Notes: a model not told the origin generated them from the letters alone. A stretch of 64,000 bases of DNA from Providencia manganoxydans (GCF_016618195.1 NZ_CP067099.1:2852001-2916000); one strand, 5' to 3'. Numbered from the stretch's first letter, positions 1 through 10,232 are shown. Made by a program: numbers and translations.

Positions 1-1468
1 TCTAAGCTGCCTATACGGCAGTGAACTCTTAAACGTTCTCAAATGTCCGCAAGTGACAATTTCTAAGCTGCCTATACGGCAGTGAACTTCCCGATATTGT
101 GAGAAAAGCTAAAGAGATATTTCTAAGCTGCCTATACGGCAGTGAACTCCGTGTCAAAGGGGTGTTTTCGGCTTTAGTGTTTCTAAGCTGCCTATACGGC
201 AGTGAACTGCTCAAGAACTGGAAATGGTGAATAAAAATCTTTCTAAGCTGCCTATACGGCAGTGAACAATCAGCAATGGCGCGCCTTGTGTTTCTTGAAT
301 TTCTAAGCTGCCTATACGGCAGTGAACAGCTAAGGTGGTCTCCAACCCTTTGGCCTGTGCTTTCTAAGCTGCCTATACGGCAGTGAACTCAGGCAAAAAA
401 TGAGATTCCACACCCACATATTTCTAAGCTGCCTATACGGCAGTGAACTCTTTCTTTATTTCCCCCACTCTATCCCAAAATTTCTAAGCTGCCTATACGG
501 CAGTGAACAAATGGTGGTGACTGCGGATATTGCGACAGATTTTCTAAGCTGCCTATACGGCAGTGAACAACGATTCTGAATACTGCCACCGGAATATGAT
601 TTTCTAAGCTGCCTATACGGCAGTGAACGACTAGTCGGGTCGGTTGAATTATACATGCTATTTCTAAGCTGCCTATACGGCAGTGAACCATCACTTGAAC
701 TGAAGCACTATTAGCCTCAATTTCTAAGCTGCCTATACGGCAGTGAACACACGATAGCTTCCGGGCTAAATAATATTCCCTTTCTAAGCTGCCTATACGG
801 CAGTGAACGACATTTTAGTTAAGCCAGATGTAACCGTTTTTTTCTAAGCTGCCTATACGGCAGTGAACTCGTCAGCTCGCCTCGATTGCGCGTTCAATCA
901 TTTCTAAGCTGCCTATACGGCAGTGAACATTTTCGTGTCCGTATACCGGGCGCATTTGAATTTCTAAGCTGCCTATACGGCAGTGAACACAGGCTGGGGT
1001 TAAAAACAACAATGCTAGGTTTTCTAAGCTGCCTATACGGCAGTGAACGTGACTTATGCTCTGATGCGAAATGCATTGTTTTTCTAAGCTGCCTATACGG
1101 CAGTGAACAGGAACTACATATAAATAGATATTTTCCTTTATTTCTAAGCTGCCTATACGGCAGTGAACATTCATGACTCACATAAACCTTACAGTAATTA
1201 TTTCTAAGCTGCCTATACGGCAGTGAACACACAAAAATGAGAGTGTCAGTAATGGCTTTATTTCTAAGCTGCCTATACGGCAGTGAACGTGAGGTTGTCG
1301 ATTCGGCGATCGCCCGTTATTTTCTAAGCTGCCTATACGGCAGTGAACGCTTCTTTCCGCCAATCTTCATTTGGAATAATTTTCTAAGCTGCCTATACGG
1401 CAGTGAACTCTTGATGTAAAAGGTATTAACTCATGGAATGTTTCTAAGCTGCCTATACGGCAGTGAAC
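1..1468 (-). CRISPR. Type I-F CRISPR array, 25 repeats visible
   Basis: Twenty-five copies of one 28-bp repeat are seen. The plus-strand form begins TTTCTAAGCTGCC and ends GCAGTGAAC, and the first copy is cut by the window edge. There are 24 spacers, 22 of 32 bp and two of 33 bp (27-59 and 328-360). Every visible repeat is identical. Read on the minus strand, the repeat begins GTTCACTGCC and ends CTTAGAAA, the orientation and 8-nt handle known for subtype I-F (Csy) crRNAs. Transcription should therefore run leftward from a leader on the right, and the newest spacers lie near 1440. No degenerate terminal repeat is visible, so the array continues past position 1. No cas gene is in the window. 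Short open frames through the array are artefacts of the 60-bp period. Confidence 0.97.
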
Positions 1469-1736
1469 TATAGCCTATCATAGAAAACATCTAAGATAAC
1501 AAGAAACTAGCCCGAAATTGTTAAAAATACCTTATTTTATAAGGTGTATCTTAACCTATTGTTTTAACTTATTATTTTTAATGTGGGAAAATAGAAGGTA
1601 ATTTAAGAAGGATAACGAATCAAAATGAATATCAAAAAAGACAATATCTACTGCTATTGAACCAATAAAGAAAAATAGATTATCCCTAACGAATTAAGCC
1701 AGCACCTCTATCAAACAATCAGTGCTGGCAAATCAC
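1469..1736 (-). promoter_or_regulatory. CRISPR leader and intergenic region to flgL
   Basis: AT-rich, gene-free DNA directly after the last perfect repeat, where a type I-F leader is expected because the crRNA strand is the minus strand. It holds a small inverted repeat at 1530-1544 (CCTTAT, TTT, ATAAGG). I did not find a convincing IHF site by eye. The leader is probably the part nearest the array, roughly 1469-1620. The rest holds the possible flgL terminator. Confidence 0.6.
1698..1729 (-). terminator. Possible terminator after flgL
   Basis: Inverted repeat GCCAGCAC / GTGCTGGC with a 16-nt loop, 7 bases beyond the flgL stop codon on the minus strand. It is followed by TTAATTCG rather than a clean U-run, so termination is plausible but not certain. 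It also separates the flg operon from the CRISPR leader. Confidence 0.4.
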
Positions 1737-2672
1737 TTAGCGACCACCAAACAGCGACATACTATTTAAGTCTTTAAAAATATCCTGTGAAGCTTGGAAC
1801 ATCGCCATCTCTTTATAATAATCTGATGTTGTACCAGTCCAATTTGTTTCCAACAATTCACTGACTCGTTTGCTATTTTGGATACTGCGTGAATCTGCAA
1901 GAAAATCTAATTTATCAATTTCTTGTAATTGTAAACCTTGCTTAGACTCAATATTAGAAATTTGGTCTAACGCTGATTTAACCGCCGTATTTGCCTCACC
2001 TAAATCTTTTTGTGCGGCCGCTAGCTCAGCTTCTGTTGCGGTATCTTGTGGTAATTTTAAAGCTGTAATTGCTTTATTGAGTGCTTTAAATACCTCAACA
2101 TGATTACTACCATCGGTTGCAAACACTTGATTGCCCGTATAATAGGTCGTCATTTCGCGATCGCTAGACACATTTTGTGTAATCGCTTTATCACCACCGT
2201 TATAAATCACCTCACCACTTGCGTCGACTTCAAAAGGTGGCTGATCCGATTTAAAACCAGCAAAAATATAACGACCATTGCCATCAGTCGTATTGCCCAG
2301 TGCAACCAATTGATCTTTTAAGCCTGAAATCTGATCGGCTAGCGATTCTCTATCACTATCACTTAAAGGGCCTTGGTTTGAGGCCTGAATAATCGTGGTA
2401 TCTATTTGAGTCGTCACATCATTCATTTGTGTCAGAACACTCATCTGCAACAACATACCCGTTTTGGCAAAACCACGACTCAACACATATTGTTGATTAC
2501 GGTTTTCTGATTGGTTGATCCGTACTGCTTGTGAAGACGCTTGCGGGTCATCTGAGGGTTTACTGACTCGTTTACCCGACGCTAATTGGCTACCTGCCTC
2601 CATCCAGCGTGACTGAGCATTATTCATATCTTGCAGGCGCTGGTGATAAATCATATTTGTACTTAAACGCAT
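1737..2672 (-). CDS. flgL: Flagellar hook-associated protein 3 (hook-filament junction)
   Basis: 311 residues, close to the usual enteric length of about 317. The N-terminus (MRLSTNMIYHQRLQD, then GKRVSKPSDDP) and the flagellin-like coiled-coil N- and C-terminal arms are typical of FlgL. The protein is exported through the flagellar type III apparatus and forms the second ring of the hook-filament junction, on top of FlgK. It has no cleavable signal peptide, as expected. An AAGGA motif lies 8 bases before the ATG. The start is 27 bases after the flgK stop, so both genes probably share the sigma-28 promoter at 4428-4454. It is the last gene of the leftward flg operon. Confidence 0.97.
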   Translation of the reverse strand: MRLSTNMIYHQRLQDMNNAQSRWMEAGSQLASGKRVSKPSDDPQASSQAVRINQSENRNQQYVLSRGFAKTGMLLQMSVLTQMNDVTTQIDTTIIQASNQGPLSDSDRESLADQISGLKDQLVALGNTTDGNGRYIFAGFKSDQPPFEVDASGEVIYNGGDKAITQNVSSDREMTTYYTGNQVFATDGSNHVEVFKALNKAITALKLPQDTATEAELAAAQKDLGEANTAVKSALDQISNIESKQGLQLQEIDKLDFLADSRSIQNSKRVSELLETNWTGTTSDYYKEMAMFQASQDIFKDLNSMSLFGGR

Positions 2673-2699
2673 AACAGGATCCTTTTTAATTACTGAAAA

Positions 2700-4340
2700 T
2701 TAAAATGCTCTCATCAGGGCATTGAATAAGTCATCGACCGTTTTTAATACTTGTGCATTCGCATTGAAGAATTGCTGGATCTTCTGCATTTGAATGCTTT
2801 CTTCATTCATATTAACGCCTGAAACTGCCTGCTCTTGCGCATAAAAACTTTCAGTCATTTTATTTTGTACTTCAGAATCAATTTGCGCCTGCTTAGTTTG
2901 GCTCCCTACTTCATTGACTATCGATGCATAATAATCAGAGAAAGTCGAATTACCGCCAACCAATTTTTGATCTTGCAATTTGACTAATTGTTTAATGTTT
3001 TCATTGTCCCCAGGCCCACTACCTTTAGCTCCGGCTGCCGCAAAGTCAGCTGCATTGCTGATCAGCGTTTGCATTCCATTGATCACACCATCAACAGGTT
3101 TCACTAGAAATGCATCACCGGCTTGCGCATTGTTATTACTTATTTTTATTTCAATGCCATCAAATTTTAAGGTGTCGGCTGTTGAGGTATCGACAGCAAT
3201 TTTTACGCCTTCAGGTAACCGTGTGACATTCCAATCGGTACCATCAAAACGCATTTCATAGTTATTGCCCGTCACCTTAGAAACATCGCTATAACTTAAA
3301 TCAAAATCAGCCTTACCTTGGTTAAAAGTGTTGCTCACCACACCACCTTTACCGATTTCAAAAAAGTCTTTGCCTGTATTGCCGTTGGCGTCAAAGCCTT
3401 TGGCATGAATTTCATTAAATTTACTGGCAAAAACTAACGCAAGCTGATTTAGCTTTTGATAAGCAGGATCAATCACATCTTTGCGAGAACGGAGAACACC
3501 GCTCAGTTCCCCGCCACGAATCGCCTCATCAGAGATTTCACGAACTTGTCCATTCGCACCCACAAAACCAATGCTAAAACGGCTATCGTCTTGCGCAGAT
3601 GCTACTGCTTCAAGTCGATTTGCTTTTTCGCCAGTAACCAATGGCAAGCCATTAGCAAAGGTAACGTTGTAATTACCGTTTTGCTCAATCACTTTGACGC
3701 CGACCAATGAATTGACCTCATTGACAAGGCGATCACGAACATCTAATAAATCATTAGGCTCTGAGCCACTTACTGAGCGCATACGTGCAATTTGTTGATT
3801 GAGTCCTGCAATCTTTTCCGCGTAGGTATTGATGTCTTTCACCTTGGTTTCAATTTGGCGATTAACATCACGCTCCATCTCTTGTAGACGTCTATCCGCT
3901 TCTTTAAGTTGGCTAACTAATGAATTTGAATTACCCAAAAAAACATCAATCAATGTTTTATCACTGGCATCACTGCTCGCCGCATCCAGAGCAGTAAAAA
4001 AGCTACCAAGGTTATTGGAAATATCCCCCGTATCATTAGTTAATAAATCATCTACTTGGCTACTATTTTTTGCATAAGCTTCATAGTCACCGCTACGTGC
4101 GCGCGATTGACCATACTGTTGGTTGATAAATTCATCAAATTCACGGCGCACATGGCTGAAATAAGTGCCATTACCAAAATAGCCATTAGGAGTCATTGTA
4201 CCGGGATTCTCCCCGAAAACGGCACTTTGGCGGTGATAATAGCCCACACCTGCGTTAGCTAAGTTATTTGATATAACACTTAACCCGCCTTGTGCAGCAT
4301 TCACCCCGCTAAGCGCGTTGTTCATTACATTGTTTAGCAT
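2700..4340 (-). CDS. flgK: Flagellar hook-associated protein 1
   Basis: 546 residues, nearly identical in length to E. coli FlgK (547). The N-terminal [21 protein letters not shown] stretch carries the rod/hook family signature, and the C-terminal helix ending in QVLKTVDDLFNALMRAF is typical. The protein forms the first junction ring between hook and filament and is exported with the help of FlgN. AAAGGA lies 7 bases before the ATG. A 133-bp gap to flgJ contains a sigma-28 promoter, so flgKL can be made late, independently of the upstream operon. Confidence 0.97.
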   Translation of the reverse strand: MLNNVMNNALSGVNAAQGGLSVISNNLANAGVGYYHRQSAVFGENPGTMTPNGYFGNGTYFSHVRREFDEFINQQYGQSRARSGDYEAYAKNSSQVDDLLTNDTGDISNNLGSFFTALDAASSDASDKTLIDVFLGNSNSLVSQLKEADRRLQEMERDVNRQIETKVKDINTYAEKIAGLNQQIARMRSVSGSEPNDLLDVRDRLVNEVNSLVGVKVIEQNGNYNVTFANGLPLVTGEKANRLEAVASAQDDSRFSIGFVGANGQVREISDEAIRGGELSGVLRSRKDVIDPAYQKLNQLALVFASKFNEIHAKGFDANGNTGKDFFEIGKGGVVSNTFNQGKADFDLSYSDVSKVTGNNYEMRFDGTDWNVTRLPEGVKIAVDTSTADTLKFDGIEIKISNNNAQAGDAFLVKPVDGVINGMQTLISNAADFAAAGAKGSGPGDNENIKQLVKLQDQKLVGGNSTFSDYYASIVNEVGSQTKQAQIDSEVQNKMTESFYAQEQAVSGVNMNEESIQMQKIQQFFNANAQVLKTVDDLFNALMRAF

Positions 4341-4427
4341 AAGCTGTTCCTTTCTCTGGTGCTTACCGCCATGGTTATTGATGAAACCTTCGCAATATCA
4401 ACCGGAAATTTTTCAAATCTGTAGTGG

Positions 4428-4454
4428 TTATCGGAAAAACGACAAAAAAATTTA
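4428..4454 (-). promoter_or_regulatory. Sigma-28 (FliA) promoter of flgKL
   Basis: On the minus strand the sequence reads TAAA, 15 bases, then TCCGATAA. The consensus is TAAA-N15-GCCGATAA, so spacing is exact and seven of eight -10 bases match. It lies about 90 bases before the flgK start in the flgJ-flgK gap, where enteric bacteria have the class III flgKL promoter. Confidence 0.8.
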
Positions 4455-4473
4455 GTCCTAGCGCCATGAAATT

Positions 4474-5451
4474 TTAAAAAATATCACTCAAATCGACGTT
4501 ATAGGCTTTAATAGCCCGAGAGGCTGTCGTATCAGAGGTTTGATGGCCGCGAATTTGATTGATCAGACTAATCAACTTGTCAGAATAGTTCGGGTCTGTC
4601 GCATAACCAGCCTGATGTAAGCGACGTGCTGCTACCTCTGGTGATTGCGCATGTTTCACGTCCCGATAGCGTGGATTTTCTGTCAATAAATTGATGTAAT
4701 CAGCAATCGCTTCCTCGTAAGAACCATAAACACGAAAATCATCACGCATCTTAATGCTTTTGCCATTAATCACTTCTGTCGTCATGATATTGGTGGTAGG
4801 GCCTTGCCAATTTTTACCGGCTTTAATGCCAAATAAATTATGACTGCTTTTCCCTTCTGCGGTTAAGATTTCACGACGCCCCCACCCGCTCTCCAAAGCG
4901 GCCTGAGCAAGTACTAATAAATGCGATATACCACTTTTTTGGCTCGCCGCTTTTGCGGGTTCGATCAGTTGGCTAATGAAATTTTGACTGTTTAGAGAGA
5001 GAGATTTCACTTTTTGCATCGGTGATGATAAAGCATCACCTAATGGCGCAAAACGGCGCACAATTTGTGCCATCGCTTGGTTAGGTAGGCTGTCGATTAA
5101 GCGATCTTCCATACTAAATGGTTTCATCGGTTGCTCTAGTGGTGAGGTATTACCTTGCATTTTTAGCTGGTTATACATCATTTCGCCAAAACCTAACCCT
5201 TTTTGCGATAAATCCTGAGCGATTTGTTGATCATACATACTGGTTAACATACGTGTTTGATCGCTAGAAAATAAGCCATCTTGCGGTAACGCATCACGCA
5301 TACTTTTTAGCATCATCTGGACAAAGGTTGCTTCTAGCTGTTGAGTGACTTGTCGCAAACCTTTTTCAGGTGAATCAGTCAGTTCTCGCTTTAGCCCATT
5401 CAGCGATTGCAAATCAAATGCGGCCCCCTGCATCAGTTGCATATCATTCAT
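4474..5451 (-). CDS. flgJ: Flagellar rod-capping protein and peptidoglycan hydrolase
   Basis: 325 residues (E. coli 313). The N-terminal half, about residues 25-95, has the rod-binding domain (FVQMMLKSMRDALPQDGLF). The C-terminal half, about 155-310, is a beta-N-acetylglucosaminidase domain of the Gly70/LytG type, with LLVLAQAALESGWG, the SSHNLFGIKAG segment and the ENPRYRD region. The protein works in the periplasm, cutting the peptidoglycan for the growing rod. Its ATG overlaps the flgI stop by one base (TAATG), so translation is probably coupled. Confidence 0.97.
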   Translation of the reverse strand: MNDMQLMQGAAFDLQSLNGLKRELTDSPEKGLRQVTQQLEATFVQMMLKSMRDALPQDGLFSSDQTRMLTSMYDQQIAQDLSQKGLGFGEMMYNQLKMQGNTSPLEQPMKPFSMEDRLIDSLPNQAMAQIVRRFAPLGDALSSPMQKVKSLSLNSQNFISQLIEPAKAASQKSGISHLLVLAQAALESGWGRREILTAEGKSSHNLFGIKAGKNWQGPTTNIMTTEVINGKSIKMRDDFRVYGSYEEAIADYINLLTENPRYRDVKHAQSPEVAARRLHQAGYATDPNYSDKLISLINQIRGHQTSDTTASRAIKAYNVDLSDIF

Positions 5452-6554
5452 TAGATGATCTCCAACTTAGCATGTAAACAACCCGCACTTTCCATTGCTT
5501 GTAAAATGGACATCAAGTCTGTCGGTGTTGCACCCAGTGTATTAAGTGCCTGTATCACTTGGTTAAGCTGTACGCTTGCATTGACCTTTTGCAGCGCCCC
5601 ACCTTGCTCACGAACGCCTATATTAGTATTACGTGTTACAACCGTTTGCCCACCGGCAAATGGTGTGTCTGGCTGGCTGACTTGTGTTTGTCTTTCAACT
5701 GTTACAGATAAGCTACCATGCGCAACCGCACAACTTTCTAACGTTACACTACGGTTTATCACTACTGAGCCAGTACGTGAATTTACGATAACTTTCGCTT
5801 CCGCTAATGGTGTTCGCACATTCAGCTCTTGAACCTGAGCCAAGAAACGCACTTGATCCGCATTATTCATTGGTACATTTAACTGTACTGTACGTGAATC
5901 TAGCGCTGTTGCAGTCCCTGCACCGCGTAAGCGATTAATTGCATCACTAATATCTTGTGCTAATGTAAAGCTATCATCGTTCAATTGCAGGTTGATCATA
6001 CCACTTTGCCCAAAACTCGTTGGCAATTCACGTTCAATAGTCGCACCACCTGAAATACGCCCACCATTTAATTGGTTGACTTTGATGCTACTGCCACCCG
6101 CACTCGCCCCCGCACCTCCTACTAAGATGTTGCCTTGTGCCATCGCGTAAATTTGCCCATCGACGCCTTTTAATGGCGTCATCAATAATGTGCCACCGCG
6201 TAAACTTTTCGCATTGCCCATCGAGGAAACGACGACATCAACGGATTGTCCTGAACGAGCAAAAGGCGGTAATTTAGCGGTCACCATCACTGCCGCCACA
6301 TTTTTCAGCTGCATATTGGTGCCAGGAGGAACCGTGATCCCCATTTGAGATAACATGTTGCTTAAACTTTGTGTGGTAAAAGGCGTTTGCATAGTTTGGT
6401 CACCTGTACCATCTAGCCCTACCACCAATCCATATCCAATCAACGCATTGTCACGCACACCTTGTACCGTAGTAAGATCTTTGATCCGTTCACTGTGTGC
6501 AGATACCGCCGTGAAACAGAACAAGATGAGCAAAAGGGTCACTAATTTATTCAT
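5451..6554 (-). CDS. flgI: Flagellar P-ring protein
   Basis: 367 residues from the chosen ATG at 6554. An upstream in-frame start at 6608 would add 18 residues that do not look like a signal peptide and would overlap flgH. The chosen start gives [22 protein letters not shown], a good Sec signal, followed by the highly conserved [15 protein letters not shown]. Length and sequence match E. coli FlgI (365). The protein forms the periplasmic ring around the rod. The C-terminus LHAKLEII and the conserved pair of cysteines near residues 273 and 356 are present. It overlaps flgJ by one base. Confidence 0.97.
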   Translation of the reverse strand: MNKLVTLLLILFCFTAVSAHSERIKDLTTVQGVRDNALIGYGLVVGLDGTGDQTMQTPFTTQSLSNMLSQMGITVPPGTNMQLKNVAAVMVTAKLPPFARSGQSVDVVVSSMGNAKSLRGGTLLMTPLKGVDGQIYAMAQGNILVGGAGASAGGSSIKVNQLNGGRISGGATIERELPTSFGQSGMINLQLNDDSFTLAQDISDAINRLRGAGTATALDSRTVQLNVPMNNADQVRFLAQVQELNVRTPLAEAKVIVNSRTGSVVINRSVTLESCAVAHGSLSVTVERQTQVSQPDTPFAGGQTVVTRNTNIGVREQGGALQKVNASVQLNQVIQALNTLGATPTDLMSILQAMESAGCLHAKLEII

Positions 6555-6591
6555 TCGATTATCTCTACCGATATACAGCTCAATTTCCATC

Positions 6592-7323
6592 TTAATAAGG
6601 GGAAACATTTAAGAAAAAGCGTTGTAACCAACCCATGGTTTGTGATTCATTAATATAACCATCACCGACGTATTCAATACGAGCATCTGCGACTTGGGTT
6701 GAACTCACATTATTATCAGCACCTATGGTGCGTGGGTTAACCACCCCAGAAAAACGAATCGACTCCGTTCCTTGATTAATAGCAATCCGTTTTTCACCGA
6801 CCACATGCAAGTTACCATTCGCTAGCAATTGATCGACCGTGACGGTGATCGTGCCTTTAAAGGTGTTGTTAGCATTTGCACCTCCCTTACCTGTGAAATC
6901 GCTATTCCCCTTCACATCCAATTCGGTATTGCTTCCGCCAAGCCAACCTTGCATAAAGCCCGGTAAAATTGCGGCTAAGAATCCCGTTTTACCACTACGA
7001 TTGGCATTCGCTGATGAGTTTTTGCTGGCGCTAACATTTTCTTGGAGATTAATCGTTAAGATATCGCCAACATTACGTGGGCGCCTATCTTCAAATAAAG
7101 GTTGATAGCCGTAATAAGCAGGTTGTGTGCTTTGAAAAATTGCTCCATTGGGTGCAGGTGCAGTGGGGGCTGTCGGTAATGCTGTTGTTTGAGTATCCAC
7201 CAGCGGGCCAGGCTTAATGTGGGCGCAGCCGCTGATGACGAATACCATCGCAATCACGATAGCCTTATTCGGTGAAAATGATGGGACTTTTCTATTATTA
7301 AGGGCAATACCGCTTTTCGTCAT
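6592..7323 (-). CDS. flgH: Flagellar L-ring lipoprotein
   Basis: 243 residues. The first 33 residues form a lipoprotein signal with lipobox VISGC, so the mature protein starts at Cys33 and is acylated. The body contains [13 protein letters not shown], the [20 protein letters not shown] segment and C-terminal [13 protein letters not shown], all typical of FlgH (E. coli 232). The protein forms the outer-membrane ring of the basal body. The N-terminal region before the hydrophobic stretch is somewhat longer than usual, so a shorter start is possible. It ends 37 bases before flgI. Confidence 0.96.
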   Translation of the reverse strand: MTKSGIALNNRKVPSFSPNKAIVIAMVFVISGCAHIKPGPLVDTQTTALPTAPTAPAPNGAIFQSTQPAYYGYQPLFEDRRPRNVGDILTINLQENVSASKNSSANANRSGKTGFLAAILPGFMQGWLGGSNTELDVKGNSDFTGKGGANANNTFKGTITVTVDQLLANGNLHVVGEKRIAINQGTESIRFSGVVNPRTIGADNNVSSTQVADARIEYVGDGYINESQTMGWLQRFFLNVSPY

Positions 7324-7368
7324 TATGATGCTCTTTTGCTGCTGTTTCTGTTTTACCTAATAGGCGCT

Positions 7369-7400
7369 CATCAAGTGGTTGTTGGCATAACCACTTGATG
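7369..7400 (-). other. Perfect 12-bp hairpin between flgG and flgH
   Basis: CATCAAGTGGTT and AACCACTTGATG pair perfectly around an 8-base loop, just after the flgG stop codon on the minus strand. There is no U-run, so it is not a standard terminator. An mRNA stability or processing element inside the operon, or partial attenuation, is possible. Confidence 0.6.
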
Positions 7401-7412
7401 TAATTTATGAAA

Positions 7413-8195
7413 TTAAAGCTGCGTTAAACGTTGCAACATCTGATCTGATGCAGAAACTGCTTTACTGTTAATTTCATAAGCACGCTGCGTTTGGATCATA
7501 TTGACTAATTCTTCGGCAACATTGACATTCGAGGTTTCAAGCATATTTTGATATAGCAAGCCCGCACCGTTCGTTCCCGGCGCACTTTCATTTGGTGCAC
7601 CAGAACTCGCCGTTTCCATGTATAGGTTCTCCCCCATACTTTGCAAACCCGCATCATTGATAAAGGTCGATAACGTAATTTGTCCAATTTGTTGTGGCTG
7701 GCTGTCACCAAATACCTTGATAGAAACGGTACCATCGCGAGCAATGGTTAAACTCTCTGCATTATCAGGGAGAGTGATAGCAGGCACGATTTGATAGCCG
7801 CTTGAAGTGACTAATTGACCATCTTGGTTAGGTTGTAAAGCACCATCACGTGTATAGGCATCCGTCCCATCAGGCATTTGGACGTGTAAGAAACCCTGCC
7901 CTTTAATCGCGATATCGGTTGAATTACCTGTTTTGTTTAAAGCACCTTGGCTATGAATGCGCATGGTGGCAACAGGGCGAGAACCTGTACCTAACTGCAA
8001 CCCCGATGGTAACGAGGTTTGTTCCGAGCTCATCGCCCCCGGTTGACGAATGTTTTGATACAGTAAATCTTCAAATACCGCACGCTGGCGCTTGAAACCA
8101 TTAGTACTCACGTTTGCCAAGTTGTTTGAAATAACATCAAGGTTCGTTTGTTGAGTATCAAGCCCTGTTTTAGCAATCCATAGAGAACGGATCAT
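7413..8195 (-). CDS. flgG: Flagellar distal rod protein
   Basis: 260 residues, exactly the enteric length. The N-terminal [18 protein letters not shown], the [15 protein letters not shown] rod signature, the central [16 protein letters not shown] segment and C-terminal [19 protein letters not shown] identify FlgG. It polymerises into the distal rod and is exported without signal cleavage. AAGGA lies 7 bases before the ATG. The gene lies 21 bases after flgF, and a strong hairpin follows its stop codon. Confidence 0.98.
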   Translation of the reverse strand: MIRSLWIAKTGLDTQQTNLDVISNNLANVSTNGFKRQRAVFEDLLYQNIRQPGAMSSEQTSLPSGLQLGTGSRPVATMRIHSQGALNKTGNSTDIAIKGQGFLHVQMPDGTDAYTRDGALQPNQDGQLVTSSGYQIVPAITLPDNAESLTIARDGTVSIKVFGDSQPQQIGQITLSTFINDAGLQSMGENLYMETASSGAPNESAPGTNGAGLLYQNMLETSNVNVAEELVNMIQTQRAYEINSKAVSASDQMLQRLTQL

Positions 8196-8216
8196 GGATA
8201 ATTCCTTACTAATAAG

Positions 8217-8972
8217 TTAACTAATGGTAAGCAGTTGATTCGCTTTTTGCGCATTTTCATCTGCACTACGCACAACTTTCATCTGCATTTCAAAATGTCT
8301 AGCATTGGCAATCATCGCCACCATCGCCTCAGCGGCATTGACATTACTGCCTTCAATTACCCCTGAAGTGATAATTGAATTTTCGCTTTGAGGGAGCCCA
8401 TTACCATTAGCCGCTTGTGCTTGTGGCGATAGATGAAATAATCCATCTTCGCCACGTAATAAATCTTGGGGCTGAGCTTCAACCACTTTCAAGCGACCAA
8501 TTTGGCCTAACATCGTCGGTGGATCAGTGGCTAATAACGCCGTTACCGTACCGTCTTGACCAATGGTTAATTCCGCATTTGGCGGTACATTAATTGGGCC
8601 ACCATCGCCTTGCAGACGGCGTTCACCGATCATCAACTCACCTTCAGGTGAAATCTGAATATTACCGTTGCGCGTGTAGGCTTCGCTTCCATCCGCCAAT
8701 TCAACCGCTAAGAAATGTTTATCATTAAGCGACACATCCATTGGCCGACCAGTGTAATTAAGTGGCCCTTGGCTCATATCAGCACCTGGAGTCGAAGCAA
8801 CGACTAATGTACGCGTTTGCTCGCTATCTCCATTTATGGGGACAGCACGCATCGCTGCTAGCTGAGCTTTAAAACCTGCCGTAGAAATATTGGCAATGTT
8901 ATTTGAAACAATCGCTTGATTTTCAAGCGCATGTCGTGCGCCCCCCATTGCGGTATAAATAACGTGATCCAT
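8217..8972 (-). CDS. flgF: Flagellar proximal rod protein FlgF
   Basis: 251 residues from the ATG at 8972, matching E. coli FlgF (251). A TTG two codons earlier is in frame but has no advantage, while GAGG lies 6 bases before the chosen ATG. The sequence shows MDHVIYTAMGGARHALE, the SNNIANISTAGFKAQ rod signature, the STPGADMSQGPLNYTGRP segment and C-terminal MIANARHFEMQMKVVRSADEN. It is a proximal rod subunit exported by the flagellar secretion apparatus. Confidence 0.97.
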   Translation of the reverse strand: MDHVIYTAMGGARHALENQAIVSNNIANISTAGFKAQLAAMRAVPINGDSEQTRTLVVASTPGADMSQGPLNYTGRPMDVSLNDKHFLAVELADGSEAYTRNGNIQISPEGELMIGERRLQGDGGPINVPPNAELTIGQDGTVTALLATDPPTMLGQIGRLKVVEAQPQDLLRGEDGLFHLSPQAQAANGNGLPQSENSIITSGVIEGSNVNAAEAMVAMIANARHFEMQMKVVRSADENAQKANQLLTIS

Positions 8973-8987
8973 GGCCAACCTCTATAC

Positions 8988-10202
8988 TTAACGTAAGTTA
9001 ACCATCGTTTGCAGCATCTGATCTTGCGTTTTGATCGTCTGTGCATTCGACTGATAGTTACGTTGCATCACAATCATATTGATCAGCTCTTGGCTCATAT
9101 CAACGTTAGATGATTCAAGTGCACCACTGGTCAAATTGCCAAACTGACCAACCCCCGGTACGCCATTAATAGGGTTACCTGACGCATTCGACGATGCCCA
9201 AACGTTGCCACCTTGAGACACTAAACCATTTGGATTCGCAAAAGCAGACAATGCCACCTGCCCCACTACACGTTTTTGTTGGTTAGAGTAGTTAGCCACA
9301 ATCAGACCATTGTCTTCGATTTTGAAGTTTGTATATTCACCGGCTGGATAGCCATTTACATCAATAGCACTCACTGATGATTCACTGACTTTTTGTTGGC
9401 GAGTATTATTTAGGTCAACTTGTAAAGTGCCATTATTCGCACCGTTAAGGCCTTTATAGTCGAAAGGAAATTTTGCATCTGCTGGTGTAGATAAACGACC
9501 ATTACCATCAAATGTCATATCTCCTAATTTTACCGCTTTTTTGTCATTGGCATCTTTCGCATAAGCTGTCCATTTATTGTCATCGGTTTTGACAAAATAA
9601 ACAGAAATTTCGTGCGTATTGCCTTGGCTATCAAAGGCAGTCATCGTAGTGCTAAAGTTATAGCTCCCCGGTATATCTGGGTTATCTGGGTCAAATGTTT
9701 TAGGATTGTCTTCCGAATTCAGGTTAATCGTCAGTTTAGCCATATCCGACGCTTTAGCATCCATCATATCGGTTGGGATATTAAGTGCCTCAGGTACCCC
9801 CCCTGATTGAATAGCCACATTACCTTTATTATCAACACTCGCTGGGTATCCCGTTACAATCATGCCTTGGTTGTTAACTAAGTTACCGCTTTTATCACGA
9901 ATAAATTGGCCATCGCGACTGTAATAAATGTCGCCATTAGCATCTTGTACACGGAAAAAACCATTACCTGAAATAGCAACGTCCGTTGGTCTATCCGTAC
10001 GTGTAATTGAACCATCTTTAAAGTTTTGTGTTACAGCAGCAACATTCACCCCGAGCCCCACGCCTGAGCCGGCAAACATATCGGCAAATGAGGTCGTTGC
10101 ACCTTTAAATCCATTAGTTGCGGAGTTGGCAATATTGTTACCAATCGAATCAAGCCCTGCTGAGGCAGCATTTAAGCCACTGACTGCTTGTGAAAATGAC
10201 AT
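8988..10202 (-). CDS. flgE: Flagellar hook protein
   Basis: 404 residues (E. coli 402). The N-terminal MSFSQAVSGLNAASAGLDSIG with NNIANSATNGFKGA, and the C-terminal ESSNVDMSQELINMIVMQRNYQSNAQTIKT, are the conserved D0 arms of the hook subunit. The middle (about residues 145-290) is the variable surface domain. It assembles under the FlgD cap into the universal joint. GGAG lies 5 bases before the ATG. It is followed after 15 bases by flgF. Confidence 0.98.
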   Translation of the reverse strand: MSFSQAVSGLNAASAGLDSIGNNIANSATNGFKGATTSFADMFAGSGVGLGVNVAAVTQNFKDGSITRTDRPTDVAISGNGFFRVQDANGDIYYSRDGQFIRDKSGNLVNNQGMIVTGYPASVDNKGNVAIQSGGVPEALNIPTDMMDAKASDMAKLTINLNSEDNPKTFDPDNPDIPGSYNFSTTMTAFDSQGNTHEISVYFVKTDDNKWTAYAKDANDKKAVKLGDMTFDGNGRLSTPADAKFPFDYKGLNGANNGTLQVDLNNTRQQKVSESSVSAIDVNGYPAGEYTNFKIEDNGLIVANYSNQQKRVVGQVALSAFANPNGLVSQGGNVWASSNASGNPINGVPGVGQFGNLTSGALESSNVDMSQELINMIVMQRNYQSNAQTIKTQDQMLQTMVNLR

Positions 10203-10232
10203 ATTTTCTCCATGACGGTTGGGAAATTAAAA

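Noticed and set aside
29..1419. Several open frames of 60-112 codons through the CRISPR array on both strands, with repeated SLPYRQLR or VHCRIGSLE units
   Set aside because: The repeated peptide is the translated CRISPR repeat. The 60-bp period keeps frames open, and no ribosome sites or coding pattern are present.
1..1468. Self-targeting spacers against genes in this window
   Set aside because: Reading the spacers against the genes by eye gave no obvious match. The check is not exhaustive.
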